A stretch of 64,000 bases of DNA from Halopseudomonas yangmingensis (GCF_900114825.1 NZ_FOUI01000013.1:1-64000), one strand, 5' to 3'. Counted from the first letter of the stretch, positions 1 through 13,628 are shown. Numbers and translations: made by a program. Notes: generated by a model not told the origin, from the letters alone.

Positions 1-390
1 CCCAACCCCGGCAGCCTTGCAGGCTGCTCTGCCGAATGAATTCGGCGGGCCCAGAACCCAACCCCGGCAGCCTTGCAGGCTGCTTTGCCGAATGAATTCG
101 GCGGTCCCAAAAAGCGGGCTGTGCTGAACGCCGGTCTGGCTGACGGTGCGTTCCTCTGGGACCGCCGACTTCAGTCGGCCAGCACAGCGAAGCTGTGCGC
201 TGGGGTGGGGGTGGGGGTGGAAACCCGGCAGCCTTGCAGGCTGCTTTGCCGAATGAATTCGGCGGTCCCAGAACCCAACCCCGGCAGCCTTGCAGGCTGC
301 TCTGCCGAATGAATTCGGCGGTCCCAGAACCCAACCCCGGCAGCCTTGCAGGCTGCTCTGCCGAATGAATTCGGCGGTCCCAGAAAACAA
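1..390. repeat. Structured extragenic repeat locus A
   Basis: Five direct copies of a unit of about 49 bp lie at 5-53, 61-109, 224-270, 278-326 and 334-382. Each copy has two successive hairpins: arms GCAGCC/GGCTGC, then GCCGAA/TTCGGC, followed by GGTCCCA or GGCCCA. A related unit in the opposite orientation is at 158-203 (GGGACCGCCGAC..., then arms AGCACAG/CTGTGCG). The short open frames over this stretch are repetitive and look non-coding. The same hairpin family recurs at 20.9-21.7 kb and 42.1-42.3 kb. The locus sits downstream of htpG and runs into the window edge, so its full length is unknown. Confidence 0.85.
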
Positions 391-404
391 ACGCGTCGGT
401 GGGG

Positions 405-442
405 CAAAAAATAACCCCGGTTTTGGGCCGGGGTTGTTTTTT
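405..442. terminator. Rho-independent terminator after htpG, probably bidirectional
   Basis: An 8-bp perfect stem (AACCCCGG / CCGGGGTT) with a 7-nt loop lies at 413-435. It is flanked by an A-run on the left (T-run on the minus strand) and a T-run on the right. It begins 14 bp beyond the htpG stop codon, so it should end the htpG transcript. The two-sided runs would also stop transcription coming from the repeat locus. Confidence 0.85.
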
Positions 443-455
443 GCCGGGGTGGTGG

Positions 456-2357
456 TTAGCGGCTGAGTTCTACCAGCAGGCTATTCAGGCGACGTACGTA
501 GGCGCCGGGGTCCTGCAGGGCTTCGCCGGCGGCCAGGGCGGCCTGGTCGAAGAGGATGCGGGTCAGGTCGGCAAAGCGTTGCTCGTCCTGCTCGGCGTCC
601 AGTTTCTCCAGCAGCGGATGCTGCGGGTTGACCTCGAGGATCGGCTTGCTCTCCGGGGCTTTCTGTCCGGTGGCTTCGAGGATCTTGCGCATCTGCACGC
701 CCATGCCGTCCTCGTTGATTACCAGGACTGCCGGCGAGTCGGTCAGGCGATGCGATACCTTGACCTGGTCGACATCGGCACCCAGCACCTCCTTGATACG
801 CTTGAGCAGATCTTCCTTGGCCTTGGCCACCTCTTCCTGGGCCTGCTTGTCTTCATCCTCGAGCGTACCCAGATCCAGATCACCACGGGCAATATCGACA
901 AACTGCTTGTCCTTGTATTCGCTCAGGTGACTCATCAGCCATTCGTCGATGCGGTCGGTCAGCAGCAGCACTTCGATGTTCTTCTTGCGGAAGATTTCCA
1001 GGTGCGGGCTGTTGCGTACCTGACTCCAGCGCTCGCCGGTCAGGTAGTAGATCTTGTCCTGGCCTTCGACCATACGCTCAAGGTAAGCATCCAGACTGAC
1101 GTTCTCGCTGTCGTCGCTGTTGCTGGTCGAGGCGAAGCGCAGCAGGCCGGCGATTTTCTCGCGGTTGGCGAAATCCTCGGCCGGGCCTTCTTTCATCACG
1201 CTGCCGAACTGTTTCCAGAAGGTGGCGTACTGCTCCGGCTGGTTCTTCGCCAGTTTCTCCAGCATGTCCAGCACCCGTTTGGTCAGCGCTGATTTCATGC
1301 TGTCGATCGCCGGGTCCTTCTGCAGGATCTCGCGCGAGACGTTAAGCGACAGGTCGTTGGAGTCGACCACGCCCTTGATAAAGCGCAGGTACAGCGGCAG
1401 GAACTGCTCGGCATCATCCATGATGAACACCCGCTGCACATACAGTTTGAGGCCGCGCGGCGCCTCGCGCTGGTACAGGTCAAAGGGCGCACGGCCGGGT
1501 ACATACAGCAGGCTGGTGTATTCCAGCTTGCCTTCGACCTTGTTGTGGCTCCAGCTCAGCGGGTTTTCATAGTCGTGAGCGACGTGCTTGTAGAACTCCT
1601 GGTATTCCTCGTCCTTGACCTCGGTACGCGGACGGGTCCAGAGCGCGCTGGCGCGATTGACGCTTTCCCACTCGGTTTCAGCCGGCTTGTCCTGCTCTTC
1701 ACCGAAGTGCTGCTTGGGCAGTTCGATCGGCAGGGAGATATGGTCTGAGTACTTCTTGATGATGTTGCGCAGGCGCCAGCCATCGGCAAACTCGGCCTCG
1801 GCGGCCTTCAGGTGCAGTACGATGCGGGTGCCCCGCTCGGGCTGCTCGACGGTGGCGATGTTGAATTCGCCCTCACCGGTGGACTCCCAGTGCACGCCCT
1901 CAGTGGCCGGCAGGCCGGCACGGCGGGTATACACCTCAACCTTGTCGGCAACGATAAAGGCGCTGTAGAAACCGACGCCGAACTGGCCAATCAGTTGCGA
2001 GTCTTTTTTCTGGTCGCCAGTCAGTTGTTGCATAAAGGCGGCGGTGCCGGACTTGGCGATGGTGCCGAGGTTTTCGATGACTTCCTCGCGCGACATGCCA
2101 ATGCCGTTGTCTTCAATGGTCAGGGTGCGATTTTGCTCGTCACCGCTGATACGGATACGCAGGTTCGGCGCATCTTCCAGCAATTCGGGTTTGGCGATGG
2201 CCTCGAAGCGCAGCTTGTCGGATGCATCCGAGGCGTTGGAGATCAGCTCGCGCAGGAAGATTTCCTTGTTCGAATACATCGAATGGATCATCAGGTGCAG
2301 CAGTTGCTTCACCTCGGTCTGGAATCCACGCGTTTCCTTTTGAGCTTCCACTGTCAT
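456..2357 (-). CDS. htpG: Molecular chaperone HtpG (Hsp90 family)
   Basis: ATP-dependent cytosolic chaperone of the Hsp90 family, 633 aa, the usual bacterial length. The N-terminal GHKL ATPase domain is clear: [14 protein letters not shown] near 37-50 (catalytic Glu and Mg-binding Asn), DNGIGM at 83-88 and GQFGVGFYS at 124-132. The middle and C-terminal dimerisation domains follow without interruption. The frame stays open 25 codons upstream, but I chose the ATG at 2357 because the protein then begins [12 protein letters not shown] as in Pseudomonas homologues, with GGAG about 10 nt before it. It is likely monocistronic, with a strong terminator 14 bp downstream. Stress regulation (sigma-32) is expected for the family, but I did not identify a heat-shock promoter. 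Confidence 0.97.
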   Translation of the reverse strand: MTVEAQKETRGFQTEVKQLLHLMIHSMYSNKEIFLRELISNASDASDKLRFEAIAKPELLEDAPNLRIRISGDEQNRTLTIEDNGIGMSREEVIENLGTIAKSGTAAFMQQLTGDQKKDSQLIGQFGVGFYSAFIVADKVEVYTRRAGLPATEGVHWESTGEGEFNIATVEQPERGTRIVLHLKAAEAEFADGWRLRNIIKKYSDHISLPIELPKQHFGEEQDKPAETEWESVNRASALWTRPRTEVKDEEYQEFYKHVAHDYENPLSWSHNKVEGKLEYTSLLYVPGRAPFDLYQREAPRGLKLYVQRVFIMDDAEQFLPLYLRFIKGVVDSNDLSLNVSREILQKDPAIDSMKSALTKRVLDMLEKLAKNQPEQYATFWKQFGSVMKEGPAEDFANREKIAGLLRFASTSNSDDSENVSLDAYLERMVEGQDKIYYLTGERWSQVRNSPHLEIFRKKNIEVLLLTDRIDEWLMSHLSEYKDKQFVDIARGDLDLGTLEDEDKQAQEEVAKAKEDLLKRIKEVLGADVDQVKVSHRLTDSPAVLVINEDGMGVQMRKILEATGQKAPESKPILEVNPQHPLLEKLDAEQDEQRFADLTRILFDQAALAAGEALQDPGAYVRRLNSLLVELSR

Positions 2358-2448
2358 GGGGTCAGGTCTCCGGTTCTGGTTGTCAGGGACGTTGAACAGG
2401 AGCTGATATGGGGCGTTGTCAGGTTTTTTCAAGGGCTGCCCGCGCCAC

Positions 2449-3432
2449 TCAGTCGTCCACCACCACCTCGATGCGGGTCAGACTCATGGGGAAAAACTGC
2501 AACATGACCTGGTTGCCGCCCTGGGGCAGCTCCAGCAGGATGCGTCGCTCTGGCGTCAAGCCACGCAGCAAGCCCTGGTGCACCCGCCCGCTTTCGCTGA
2601 CAAGGCGCGCCTGACGACCTTCCCAGCGACCGGGCGAGGCCAGCAGCTGTTCCACTCCAATGGGCTCCCAGCGAACAGCCGAAGCGGCAGGCACCGGTTC
2701 CGGCAGTGCCTCTGCCTCTCTGGTGGTTGTCTGCGACGCTAGCAGTGACACTGCCTGCAACCAGTCAGGCGTCTGCTCCAGCCGGATATCACCACTGATA
2801 CGGGTTGACCAGACCACTGGCAGTTGCAGATGCAGCTGAATCCGCAGCTGCCCGTCAGGTTGCGGCTGAAAATGCAGGTCGATGCTGTAGTCACGCTCGA
2901 TTCGCATTAACTGCGGTTCGGCAAAGCCGCCTGGGTGACGCTGCAGCAGCAGTTCAGGCCAGGGGCCGCTGTCGCCGGGCAACAGTTGCAGGTGCAGTTG
3001 GCGCGAGGAAAGCGGCACAGTGTCCAGCAAGATACGCAGGGATTTGTGTTCACGACTGCCCCTGCGCTCGATCAGCCGCAGTTGGCGCCCCTCCAGTCTG
3101 GCTTCGTGTGGCTGAAAATCCACGCCGAGCAGCGTGCCCGCCGGCAGTTGTTGCTGTTGCGCCGTTGGCGAAGCGAGGCTGGTCAATGCCGCGAAGCGTG
3201 CCGGTTGCTGTTGCTGCAACGCCAGCAACCCGCCGGCCAGGCTGAGCGTGCCCAGCAGCAACAGGATACGCGGCCATAACGGGTAACCCTGACGGCGCAC
3301 CAGCAGGGTAAACCAGGGCAGCAGCAGGGCCAGCAGCCAGCGTGACATGCCAAGCGTCCAGCTGCGACCAGCCAATGCGACCCAGCCAAGCAATAGCAAG
3401 AGCATACCGGCCAGTATCAGCAATGCTTCCAT
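2449..3432 (-). CDS. Unknown membrane-anchored protein, 327 aa
   Basis: I do not recognise a family. The N-terminal 75 residues hold about three hydrophobic helices (residues 3-21, about 28-48 and about 55-73). The remaining 250 residues are soluble, rich in Leu, Gln and Arg, with a beta-rich look and no catalytic motif I can name. The C-terminus ends in a short acidic tail (VVVDD). The ATG at 3432 is preferred over the upstream in-frame start at 3453 because AGGGAGG lies 4 nt before it. It sits between a thioesterase pair and htpG on the same strand, with a 30-bp gap to the upstream gene, so it may be co-transcribed with the thioesterases. The function is unknown, and a role in the envelope is only an inference from topology. 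Confidence 0.75.
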   Translation of the reverse strand: MEALLILAGMLLLLLGWVALAGRSWTLGMSRWLLALLLPWFTLLVRRQGYPLWPRILLLLGTLSLAGGLLALQQQQPARFAALTSLASPTAQQQQLPAGTLLGVDFQPHEARLEGRQLRLIERRGSREHKSLRILLDTVPLSSRQLHLQLLPGDSGPWPELLLQRHPGGFAEPQLMRIERDYSIDLHFQPQPDGQLRIQLHLQLPVVWSTRISGDIRLEQTPDWLQAVSLLASQTTTREAEALPEPVPAASAVRWEPIGVEQLLASPGRWEGRQARLVSESGRVHQGLLRGLTPERRILLELPQGGNQVMLQFFPMSLTRIEVVVDD

Positions 3433-3462
3433 GGAGCCTCCCTGTGCCGGCACATGCAGCGC

Positions 3463-3909
3463 TCAGTCCAGCTTGAAATGGGCCCGTGCCGTAGCAATGG
3501 GTTCCTGCGAGCTGGTTTGCCAGGCGGTTACCGAGACATTTCCGATCCGGCGCCCTTGCCGCCAGACCTGACAGGTGGCGAAGGTGTCGCGGTTCAGTCC
3601 GGCGCGCAGGTAGTCGATCGACAGGTCAATAATGCGCGGAAATGCCGGGCTGTGCATCTTGATCATCAGATGCAGCATGGCGGCCTGCTCCATAAAGCCG
3701 GCAATCACACCCCCGTGGATGGCCGGCAGCATCGGGTTGCCGATATTGTCCGGTTTGATCGGCAACTGGAAGACCAGTTCTTCGCCAAGGCGCTGCATGC
3801 GCATGCCGATCATCCGCGCGTAGGGAATGGTCTCGATCAGCGGGGTGTAATCACCGCTGTCGTGGGCTTCACGCACACGCAGTTCAATGCTTTCGGTCTG
3901 CTCAACCAT
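3463..3909 (-). CDS. PaaI-family hotdog thioesterase (second of a pair)
   Basis: Hotdog-fold protein of 148 aa in the PaaI/YbgC-like acyl-CoA thioesterase group, expected to hydrolyse an acyl- or aryl-CoA in the cytosol. It carries the family signature IGNPMLPAIHGGVIAGFMEQAA near 56-77, with HGG at 65-67 and an acidic residue (E74) on the central helix where the general base or nucleophile usually sits. Its start overlaps the end of the upstream thioesterase gene by 8 bp, indicating translational coupling. The two proteins are similar in layout but clearly diverged, so they may act as a heterodimer or on different substrates. The substrate cannot be read from sequence. Confidence 0.85.
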   Translation of the reverse strand: MVEQTESIELRVREAHDSGDYTPLIETIPYARMIGMRMQRLGEELVFQLPIKPDNIGNPMLPAIHGGVIAGFMEQAAMLHLMIKMHSPAFPRIIDLSIDYLRAGLNRDTFATCQVWRQGRRIGNVSVTAWQTSSQEPIATARAHFKLD

Positions 3910-4363
3910 GTGTGGCCTCCCCTGCCGGTTTGCCCGGCATCATACCCTTGCCCATGCGCATAAAGGCTCCGACCACGTGGGCCAGGGGCCGCTCGCGGCT
4001 GTCCTGAAAGGCAATGCCGCGGGTGAAGATGACTGTAGAGGTCATCCGGTAGCATTCGGCAAAACCGTAGATGGGCTTGCCTGGTTCAGCCGGATGCATG
4101 TAGTCGATACGCAGATCCAGCGTCGGGCAGATCTCGAATTCGGGCAGGTAGCAGACAGTCGAGATACCGCAACAGGTATCCATCAGCGTGGTAATGGCTC
4201 CGCCGTGAACTACACCCGTATAGGGATTGCCGACAATGGCTTCGGAAAACGGCAACTTCAGCAGCAGACCGTTTTCGTCGGCCTGCTCCACTGTCATGCC
4301 AAGCACCTGGCAGTGCCGCAAAATGGACAGAAAGCGGTGTGCCCGCTCTTCAATACTCGTCAT
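3902..4363 (-). CDS. PaaI-family hotdog thioesterase (first of a pair)
   Basis: Hotdog-fold acyl-CoA thioesterase of the PaaI family, 153 aa from the chosen start. The motif VGNPYTGVVHGGAITTLMD spans about 44-62, with HGG at 53-55 and D62 on the central helix. I chose the ATG at 4363 (MTSIEERAHRFL) over the frame-opening ATG at 4381 because family members usually begin near here; neither start has a strong ribosome site. It overlaps the downstream thioesterase by 8 bp. The upstream 160 bp separates it from a divergent lipoprotein gene and should hold both promoters. The substrate is unknown. Confidence 0.86.
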   Translation of the reverse strand: MTSIEERAHRFLSILRHCQVLGMTVEQADENGLLLKLPFSEAIVGNPYTGVVHGGAITTLMDTCCGISTVCYLPEFEICPTLDLRIDYMHPAEPGKPIYGFAECYRMTSTVIFTRGIAFQDSRERPLAHVVGAFMRMGKGMMPGKPAGEATHG

Positions 4364-4543
4364 CAGGATCACGCCCCGCATTGTTCGGCAAGGTCAGGAA
4401 TATTACGCCGATCGTTGTCGATTGACCATTGTACTGCCATGCTGGGGAACCTTTGGCCAGTTAATCTGCCAAAGGGTGAGCCCCTGTGCAGCATTCGCTA
4501 CAGGGGGCTGTTTGCCAGAAAAACAGACAACAAGGAGTGAGTC

Positions 4544-4864
4544 ATGCAGAAGAAAACCATCGCCGCCAGCCTGCTTATCGCCAGCCTGGGCCTGCTGGGC
4601 GCCTGTCAGAGCGAACCCGAGGACAAGCTGGATTCAGCCGCCAGTTCGGTCAACGAAGCCGTGCAGAACCTGGGTGATGCTGCCGAGCAGGCGGTTCGCG
4701 AGGCTACCGGCACCGAGAAAACCACCGGCGAGCGCATCAGCGAGAATATCGATGAAGCCGGCGAGGCCGTCGGTGAAGCCTACGACAAGAGTGCCGAAAA
4801 GGTTCACGAGACCTACGAAAAGACCAAAGAACTCATTCACAGCGAAGACCACAGCGAGCACTGA
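4544..4864 (+). CDS. Small helical lipoprotein
   Basis: Predicted lipoprotein of 106 aa. The N-terminus has a Lys-charged start, a hydrophobic core and a lipobox LLGAC with the lipidated Cys at 21, so it should be exported and lipid-anchored. After the anchor the chain is highly charged, Ala/Glu/Lys-rich and almost wholly helical, with repeated AVGEAYDKSAEKV-like heptads that suggest an amphipathic helix or coiled coil. The residue after Cys is Gln, not Asp, so the outer membrane is the likely destination. A good ribosome site (AAGGAG) precedes the ATG. No enzymatic motif is present and the function is unknown. Confidence 0.8.
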   Translation: MQKKTIAASLLIASLGLLGACQSEPEDKLDSAASSVNEAVQNLGDAAEQAVREATGTEKTTGERISENIDEAGEAVGEAYDKSAEKVHETYEKTKELIHSEDHSEH

Positions 4865-4874
4865 CGCCGTGGCT

Positions 4875-4897
4875 GCGGCCTGTCACCGGCAGGCCGC
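4875..4897. terminator. Stem-loop between convergent genes
   Basis: A perfect 8-bp stem (GCGGCCTG / CAGGCCGC) with a 7-nt loop lies between the lipoprotein stop and the stop of the DUF599 gene on the other strand. No T-run follows on either strand, so an intrinsic terminator is plausible but not certain. Confidence 0.4.
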
Positions 4898-5653
4898 CTA
4901 CCCTTCCTCGTTACGCTCACCAGAGTCATTGAAACGGGTTGGTGTAACCATCATGGCGCGCAGCACATCCGAGTGGAATTCACGGCGGTAGAGCACGCCC
5001 ACCACCCCGGCAGTGCAGAGCATGAACAACCACGGATTGATAAACCAGCTGAGCAATGCCAGCCCGAAATAGTAGGCGCGCAGCCCCAGGTTGAACTCGT
5101 GGGCAGCCATCGACAGCACGCGCGCACCGCGTTCGGCAAAGGCCCGGCGCTCGCTTTCATTGACGCTCTTCTCGCCCATCAGGGGCGCTGCCCCCAGCAG
5201 TACCGACGCAAAGTTGTACTGGCGCATGCCCCAGGAGAAGGTGAAGAAGGCGTAGACAAATATGCCCAGCAGCACCAGCAGCTTGAGTTCGGACACCTCT
5301 CGGCTGACCGTGGCAACGAAGGGCAATTCCTGCAGCAGGCTCTGGGCACGATCAGTGGCACCCAGCACGGTAATCAGACCCGCCAGAATCAGCAGGGTAC
5401 TGGAGGCAAAGAACGCTGTATTGCGCTCAAGGTTACCGATTACGCTGGCATCCGCTACACGCTGGTCGCGCAGCAGCAAGCGATTCATCCAATCCTTGCG
5501 GTACAGGTGCAGCACGCTGGCCAGGCAGGCTGTGTCGCGCCCCTTGTAGTGGGCATAGAAGCTGTAACCCACCCAGCACACCAAAAACCAGGCAAAGGCC
5601 GTGAGATTCAACAGCAAATCATCAGCGGCAGGCAACGCGGGCAACGTAGGCAT
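4898..5653 (-). CDS. DUF599 integral membrane protein
   Basis: Inner-membrane protein of 251 aa matching the DUF599 family by its overall pattern. It has about four transmembrane segments: near 17-36, about 95-115, about 130-150 and a C-terminal hydrophobic block after 185. A conserved polar stretch includes the RxxWM of YRKDWMNRLL and ERNTAFFASS. The ATG at 5653 (MPTLPALP) is preferred because GGAGAGG lies just before it; the frame is open 15 codons further up. The function of the family is not established. It is followed by a stem-loop and faces the lipoprotein gene tail to tail. Confidence 0.85.
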   Translation of the reverse strand: MPTLPALPAADDLLLNLTAFAWFLVCWVGYSFYAHYKGRDTACLASVLHLYRKDWMNRLLLRDQRVADASVIGNLERNTAFFASSTLLILAGLITVLGATDRAQSLLQELPFVATVSREVSELKLLVLLGIFVYAFFTFSWGMRQYNFASVLLGAAPLMGEKSVNESERRAFAERGARVLSMAAHEFNLGLRAYYFGLALLSWFINPWLFMLCTAGVVGVLYRREFHSDVLRAMMVTPTRFNDSGERNEEG

Positions 5654-5697
5654 ATCCTCTCCGGAAACAACAGCAGCCGGCAGTATAGCCAGAAACA

Positions 5698-5723
5698 CGA
5701 AACCCCGCGTTAGCGGGGTTTCG
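5698..5723 (-). terminator. Rho-independent terminator-like hairpin after sucD
   Basis: An 11-bp perfect stem (CGAAACCCCGC / GCGGGGTTTCG) with a 4-nt loop lies 17 bp beyond the sucD stop and upstream of the DUF599 start. It should end the sucAB-lpd-sucCD transcript. The following T-rich stretch is short. Confidence 0.75.
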
Positions 5724-5740
5724 TTGGGCGCGGCAATGAA

Positions 5741-6625
5741 TTACTTCTTCATTTCCCAGCCAGTCAGCTCGGACAGTGCCTTGCCGATGTCGGCCAGCGA
5801 ACGCACGGTTTTCACACCGGCATCTTCCAGCGCGGCGAACTTCTCGTCGGCAGTACCCTTGCCGCCAGAGATGATCGCACCGGCATGGCCCATACGCTTG
5901 CCAGCCGGGGCAGTCACACCGGCGATGTAGGACACTACCGGCTTGGTGACGTTGGCCTTGATAAAGGCGGCTGCCTCTTCTTCGGCGCTGCCGCCGATTT
6001 CGCCGATCATTACGATGGCTTCGGTCTTCGGGTCGTCCTGGAACAGCTTCAGGATGTCGATGAAGTTGGAACCCGGAATCGGGTCACCGCCGATGCCAAC
6101 GCAGGTGGACTGGCCAAAACCGGCGTCGGTGGTCTGCTTCACGGCTTCATAGGTCAGGGTGCCGGAACGCGAGACGATACCCACCTTGCCCGGCAGGTGG
6201 ATGTGACCGGGCATGATGCCGATCTTGCACTCGCCAGGGGTGATGACGCCGGGGCAGTTCGGGCCGATCAGGCGCACGCCCAGCTCGTCACACTTGACCT
6301 TGGCGTCGAGCATGTCGAGGGTCGGGATGCCTTCGGTGATACAGACGATCAGCTTGATGCCGGCGTTGGCCGCTTCCAGGATCGAGTCCTTGCAGAACGG
6401 CGCAGGCACGTAGATCACGCTGGCGTCCGCACCGGTGGCAGCAACGGCGTCGGCAACGGTATTGAATACCGGCAGGCCGAGGTGGGTGGTGCCGCCCTTG
6501 CCGGGGGTCACGCCGCCGACCATCTGGGTGCCGTAGGCAATCGCCTGTTCGGAGTGGAAAGTACCCTGGGAGCCGGTGAAGCCCTGGCAGATGACCTTGG
6601 TGTCTTTATTGATCAGGATGCTCAT
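5741..6625 (-). CDS. sucD: Succinyl-CoA synthetase alpha subunit
   Basis: The alpha subunit of succinate-CoA ligase converts succinyl-CoA plus NDP and phosphate to succinate plus NTP in the TCA cycle. It is 294 aa, near the usual length. It has an N-terminal CoA-binding Rossmann domain ([10 protein letters not shown] near 15-24) and the phosphohistidine loop [19 protein letters not shown], with the phosphorylated His at 247. Its ATG overlaps the sucC stop by one base (TAATG), so the subunits are translationally coupled. It is the last gene of the suc operon, followed by a hairpin terminator. Confidence 0.97.
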   Translation of the reverse strand: MSILINKDTKVICQGFTGSQGTFHSEQAIAYGTQMVGGVTPGKGGTTHLGLPVFNTVADAVAATGADASVIYVPAPFCKDSILEAANAGIKLIVCITEGIPTLDMLDAKVKCDELGVRLIGPNCPGVITPGECKIGIMPGHIHLPGKVGIVSRSGTLTYEAVKQTTDAGFGQSTCVGIGGDPIPGSNFIDILKLFQDDPKTEAIVMIGEIGGSAEEEAAAFIKANVTKPVVSYIAGVTAPAGKRMGHAGAIISGGKGTADEKFAALEDAGVKTVRSLADIGKALSELTGWEMKK

Positions 6626-7791
6626 TATTTACCCTCCGCGGCCTTGACGACTTGCTGGGCAGCGTCGGTCAGACTGGTTGCAGCGATGATGTTCAGACCA
6701 CTGTCGGCCAGCACCTTGGCGCCGACATCCGCATTGTTGCCTTCAAGGCGCACAACCACCGGCACTTTGACGCCGACTTCCTTGACTGCGCCAATGATAC
6801 CTTCGGCGATCATGTCGCAACGTACGATGCCACCGAAGATGTTGACCAGTACCGCCTTGACGTTGCTGTCGGAGAGAATGATCTTGAACGCTTCGGTAAC
6901 GCGCTCCTTGGTCGCTCCGCCGCCTACGTCGAGGAAGTTGGCCGGCTGACCACCGTGCAGGTTGACGATGTCCATGGTGCCCATGGCCAGGCCGGCACCG
7001 TTAACCATGCAGCCGATGTTGCCTTCCAGCGCTACATAGTTCAGTTCGAACTTAGCCGCGTGGGCTTCACGCGGGTCGTCCTGCGACGGGTCGTGCATGG
7101 CACGCAGCTTGGGCTGGCGGTACATGGCGTTGCCGTCGATGTTGATCTTGGCGTCCAGGCAGTGCAGGTTGCCGTCTTCCTTGATCACCAGCGGGTTGAT
7201 TTCCAGCAGGGCCAGATCGTAGTCGGCAAACAGTTTGCCCAGACCAACGAAGATATTGGTGAACTGCTTGATCTGGTCACCCTGCAGGCCCAGCTTGAAT
7301 GCCAGCTCGCGGCCCTGGTAGGGCTGCGGGCCAACCAGCGGGTCGACGGTGGCCTTGAGGATCTTTTCCGGGGTTTCCTCGGCAACTTTCTCGATTTCCA
7401 CGCCGCCTTCGGTAGACGCCATGAACACGATACGACGGGTGGAACGGTCCACTACGGCGCCCAGGTAGAGTTCCTTGGCGATGTCGGTGCAGGATTCAAC
7501 CAGAATCTTGCTGACCGGCTGACCATTGGCATCTGTCTGGTAGGTCACCAGACGCTGACCCAGCCACTTCTCGGCGAAAGCCCGGGCCTCGTCCTTGCTC
7601 TTGACCAGCTTGACACCACCGGCCTTGCCGCGGCCACCGGCGTGCACCTGGGCCTTGACCACCCACATGTCGCCGCCAATCTTGTCACAGGCGTCTGCCG
7701 CGTCTTCGGGAGTATCGACAGCAAAGCCCTTGGAGACAGGAAGACCGTATTCAGCGAACAGCTGCTTCCCCTGATATTCGTGAAGATTCAT
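6625..7791 (-). CDS. sucC: Succinyl-CoA synthetase beta subunit
   Basis: The beta subunit (388 aa, standard length) binds nucleotide and succinate and pairs with SucD. The N-terminus [16 protein letters not shown] is typical and leads into an ATP-grasp domain, with the Lys/Gly-rich [16 protein letters not shown] segment near 46-61. The C-terminal ligase domain carries [16 protein letters not shown]. The ribosome site before the ATG at 7791 is weak. A 175-bp gap with a strong stem-loop separates it from lpdG upstream, so its expression may partly depend on processing or on an internal promoter. Confidence 0.97.
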   Translation of the reverse strand: MNLHEYQGKQLFAEYGLPVSKGFAVDTPEDAADACDKIGGDMWVVKAQVHAGGRGKAGGVKLVKSKDEARAFAEKWLGQRLVTYQTDANGQPVSKILVESCTDIAKELYLGAVVDRSTRRIVFMASTEGGVEIEKVAEETPEKILKATVDPLVGPQPYQGRELAFKLGLQGDQIKQFTNIFVGLGKLFADYDLALLEINPLVIKEDGNLHCLDAKINIDGNAMYRQPKLRAMHDPSQDDPREAHAAKFELNYVALEGNIGCMVNGAGLAMGTMDIVNLHGGQPANFLDVGGGATKERVTEAFKIILSDSNVKAVLVNIFGGIVRCDMIAEGIIGAVKEVGVKVPVVVRLEGNNADVGAKVLADSGLNIIAATSLTDAAQQVVKAAEGK

Positions 7792-7921
7792 GCGTTATCT
7801 ACCGTTTCATCGTGTAGGAATTGCGATTATGACCATGGCCATGCTGCACCACCGCCACCCTTGACCCCGCGGGGGCCTGACCGGCCGCAACCGGAACTTG
7901 AATACCTTGATGTTGCCAACG

Positions 7922-7952
7922 GACTGCCGGGCCCGGTCAGGACCCGGCAGTC
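7922..7952 (-). other. Stem-loop in the lpdG-sucC gap
   Basis: Ten perfectly paired bases (GACTGCCGGG / CCCGGCAGTC) flank an 11-nt loop directly downstream of lpdG. There is no T-run, so it is less likely to be a full terminator than an mRNA-stabilising or attenuating structure within the operon. Confidence 0.55.
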
Positions 7953-7966
7953 ACAGGAGCGTCAGT

Positions 7967-10741
<2,775 letters not shown>

Positions 10742-10787
10742 GGTAAATCCTTGATCAATTCGTCTGTGTGTCTGCCGCGTGTTGCGC

Positions 10788-13628
10788 TCATTCAACCGTG
10801 AAGGCGTCCTGCAGCAGTTTGTCCTGTTGTTCGGCATGCAGCGACGGGTAGCCACAAGCTGGTGCCGCAGAGGCCTCACGGCCGGCGTATTGCAGATGCA
10901 GATTCTTCGGCTTGAGCTGGGCAATTACCCGACGCATATGGTGCTGGCTGCAATACCAGGCGCCCTGGTTCATCGGCTCTTCCTGACACCAGACGACATG
11001 CTTCAGATTCTTGTACGCCGACAGCACCTCGAACAGATCGTCCTCGGGGAACGGATACAGCTGTTCGATACGCACGATGGCGATGTTCTCCTGCCCTTCG
11101 TTGCGGCGCTTCTCCAGCAGGTCGTAGTAGACCTTGCCGCTGCACATGATCACCCGATCGACTTTCTTCGGATCTATCGCATCGATTTCCGGGATCACCG
11201 CCTGGAAGGAGCCTTCGGCCAGATCTTCCAGTGAAGAGATGGCCAGCTTGTGACGCAGCAGTGACTTGGGTGTCAGGGCGATCAGCGGCTTGCGCAGCGG
11301 ACGGATCACCTGACGGCGCAGCATGTGATAGACCTGTGCCGGGGTGGTCGGTACGCAGACCTGCATGTTGTGCTCGGCGCACAGCTGCAGGTAACGCTCC
11401 AGACGTGCCGAGCTGTGTTCCGGGCCCTGCCCTTCGTAACCATGCGGCAGCAGCATGGTCAGGCCACAGAGGCGACCCCACTTGTGCTCACCGCTGGAGA
11501 TGAACTGGTCAAATACCACTTGGGCTCCGTTGGCAAAATCGCCAAACTGGGCTTCCCAGATCACCAGCGCATTCGGGGTGGTGGTGGCATAACCGTATTC
11601 AAAGGCCAGCACCGCCTCCTCGGACAGCAGCGAATCGTAGATATCAAAGCGCGGCTGGCTCTCGGACAGATTGGCCAGCGGAATGTAGGGCACGCCATCC
11701 TTCTGGTTGTGCAGCACCGCATGACGGTGCGAGAAGGTGCCGCGACCCACGTCCTGGCCGGTAATGCGCACCGGGTGCCCTTCGTGCAGCAGGGTGGCGT
11801 AGGCCATAGTCTCGGCAAAGCCCCAGTTCAGTGCCAGTGCACCGGCGGCCATCTTGCGGCGGTCCTCGACAATCTTGCCGACCTGACGCTGTACCACCAG
11901 TCCGTCAGGAACGGTATTCAGACGGTTGGCCAGCTCCTGCAGGGTCTTCAGGTCGAAGCGGGTATCGTGACGCGCTGTCCACTTGTGGCCCAGGTAGGGC
12001 GCCCAGTCAACAAAGGAGCCGGTATCCGGTTCCTTGACCAGGCTCTTGACCACGTGCTGGCCGTTGTCCAGCGCGGTGCGGTAGTCCTCGACCTTGGTCA
12101 GCACAGCCTCCTCGTCAAGTACGCCTTCGGCAATCAGCCGCTCGGCGTAGATTTCACGGGTGGTCGGGTGCTTGGCGATTTTTTCGTACATCAACGGCTG
12201 GGTGCCGGACGGTTCGTCCGCTTCGTTGTGGCCGCGACGACGGTAGCAGACCAGGTCGATCACCACGTCACGCTTGAACTGCATGCGGTAATCGACCGCC
12301 AGCTGGGTAACGAACAGTACAGCCTCAGGGTCATCACCGTTAACGTGGAAGATCGGTGCCTGAATCATCTTCGCCACGTCGGTGCAGTACTCGGTAGAGC
12401 GCGCATCTTCCTGGCGGCTGGTGGTGAAGCCGACCTGGTTGTTGACGATGATATGGATGGTTCCGCCGGTCTTGTAGGCCCGGGTCTGGGACATCTGGAA
12501 GGTTTCCATGACCACGCCCTGCCCGGCAAAGGCGGCGTCGCCGTGGATGCCGATCGGCAGCACCTTGTCGCCACTGGTGTCCTTACGGCGATCCTGACGG
12601 GCGCGTACCGAGCCCTCCACAACCGGCGAGACGATCTCCAGGTGCGATGGGTTGAACGCCAGTGCCAGGTGCACTTCGCCGCCCGAGGTCATCACGTTGG
12701 AAGAAAAGCCCTGGTGGTACTTCACGTCGCCGGAGCTGAGGGAGTCGTTCTTCTTGCCCTCGAACTCGTCGAACAGGTCACGCGGGTTCTTGCCGAGGAT
12801 ATTTACCAGCACGTTCAGACGGCCGCGGTGGGCCATGCCCAGCACTACTTCCTGGATGCCGTAGGAGCCGGAACGCTGGATGATTTCGTCGAGCATCGGA
12901 ATCAGGCTCTCGCCGCCCTCGACACCGAAACGCTTGGTACCGGGGTATTTGGTGCCCAGGTATTTCTCCAGGCCTTCAGCGGCGCTCAGGCGCTCCAGCA
13001 GGTGGCGTCTGGATTCGGCCGAGTGTTGCGGCTTGCCACGCACGCTTTCCAGACGCTGCTGGAACCAGCGGCGCTGGGTCGAGTCGACAATGTGCATGTA
13101 CTCGGCACCGTAGGTCGAGCAATAGGTCGACTTCAGGGCATCGAGAATGTCTGCGAGGGTGGCCTCTTCCTTGCCGATAAACAGCTCACCGGTGCGGAAT
13201 GGTGTATCCAGATCGGCGTCGGTCAGCCCGTAATCGGACAGGTTCAGGTCAACGATTTCCGGACGCTTCCAGAGACCCAGCGGATCGAGGGTGGCAGCCT
13301 GGTGGCCGCGCATGCGGTAGGCCTGAATCAGGCGCAGCACATCCACCTGTTTCTTTTCGTGGGCACTGCTGACCTGGCCGGTGGCTGTCGTCTGAGGGCG
13401 ACGGCGCCCACTGGCAAGCAGCTGGAAATGCTCGCGAACGGTGGAATGGGATACGTCCGAACCACTGTTGCTTCCGGCCTGCGGCAGCTTCTGGAAGTAG
13501 CTGCGCCATTCATCGGCAACGCTGTTCGGATCGTGCAGATAGAGCTCGTAAAGCTCTTCAACATAGGAGGCATTCCCGCCGGATAGATGGGACGTGCTCC
13601 ACTGCTGCTGCATAACGCTGTCTGGCAT
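10788..13628 (-). CDS. sucA: 2-oxoglutarate dehydrogenase E1 component
   Basis: Thiamine-diphosphate-dependent decarboxylase (E1) of the 2-oxoglutarate dehydrogenase complex, 946 aa and full length. Visible marks are the N-terminal [20 protein letters not shown] used for complex assembly, [14 protein letters not shown] in the ThDP region, [11 protein letters not shown] (Mg/ThDP binding), [11 protein letters not shown] and the C-terminal [11 protein letters not shown] and [14 protein letters not shown] segments. The ATG at 13628 gives the expected N-terminus and has a GAGG about 10 nt before it. It is the first gene of the suc operon. A 399-bp gap, described separately, separates it from the upstream sdhB. 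Confidence 0.97.
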   Translation of the reverse strand: MPDSVMQQQWSTSHLSGGNASYVEELYELYLHDPNSVADEWRSYFQKLPQAGSNSGSDVSHSTVREHFQLLASGRRRPQTTATGQVSSAHEKKQVDVLRLIQAYRMRGHQAATLDPLGLWKRPEIVDLNLSDYGLTDADLDTPFRTGELFIGKEEATLADILDALKSTYCSTYGAEYMHIVDSTQRRWFQQRLESVRGKPQHSAESRRHLLERLSAAEGLEKYLGTKYPGTKRFGVEGGESLIPMLDEIIQRSGSYGIQEVVLGMAHRGRLNVLVNILGKNPRDLFDEFEGKKNDSLSSGDVKYHQGFSSNVMTSGGEVHLALAFNPSHLEIVSPVVEGSVRARQDRRKDTSGDKVLPIGIHGDAAFAGQGVVMETFQMSQTRAYKTGGTIHIIVNNQVGFTTSRQEDARSTEYCTDVAKMIQAPIFHVNGDDPEAVLFVTQLAVDYRMQFKRDVVIDLVCYRRRGHNEADEPSGTQPLMYEKIAKHPTTREIYAERLIAEGVLDEEAVLTKVEDYRTALDNGQHVVKSLVKEPDTGSFVDWAPYLGHKWTARHDTRFDLKTLQELANRLNTVPDGLVVQRQVGKIVEDRRKMAAGALALNWGFAETMAYATLLHEGHPVRITGQDVGRGTFSHRHAVLHNQKDGVPYIPLANLSESQPRFDIYDSLLSEEAVLAFEYGYATTTPNALVIWEAQFGDFANGAQVVFDQFISSGEHKWGRLCGLTMLLPHGYEGQGPEHSSARLERYLQLCAEHNMQVCVPTTPAQVYHMLRRQVIRPLRKPLIALTPKSLLRHKLAISSLEDLAEGSFQAVIPEIDAIDPKKVDRVIMCSGKVYYDLLEKRRNEGQENIAIVRIEQLYPFPEDDLFEVLSAYKNLKHVVWCQEEPMNQGAWYCSQHHMRRVIAQLKPKNLHLQYAGREASAAPACGYPSLHAEQQDKLLQDAFTVE

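Noticed and set aside
73-407. Short open frames over repeat locus A on both strands
   Set aside because: They are translations of the repeats themselves, have no ribosome site and no family resemblance.
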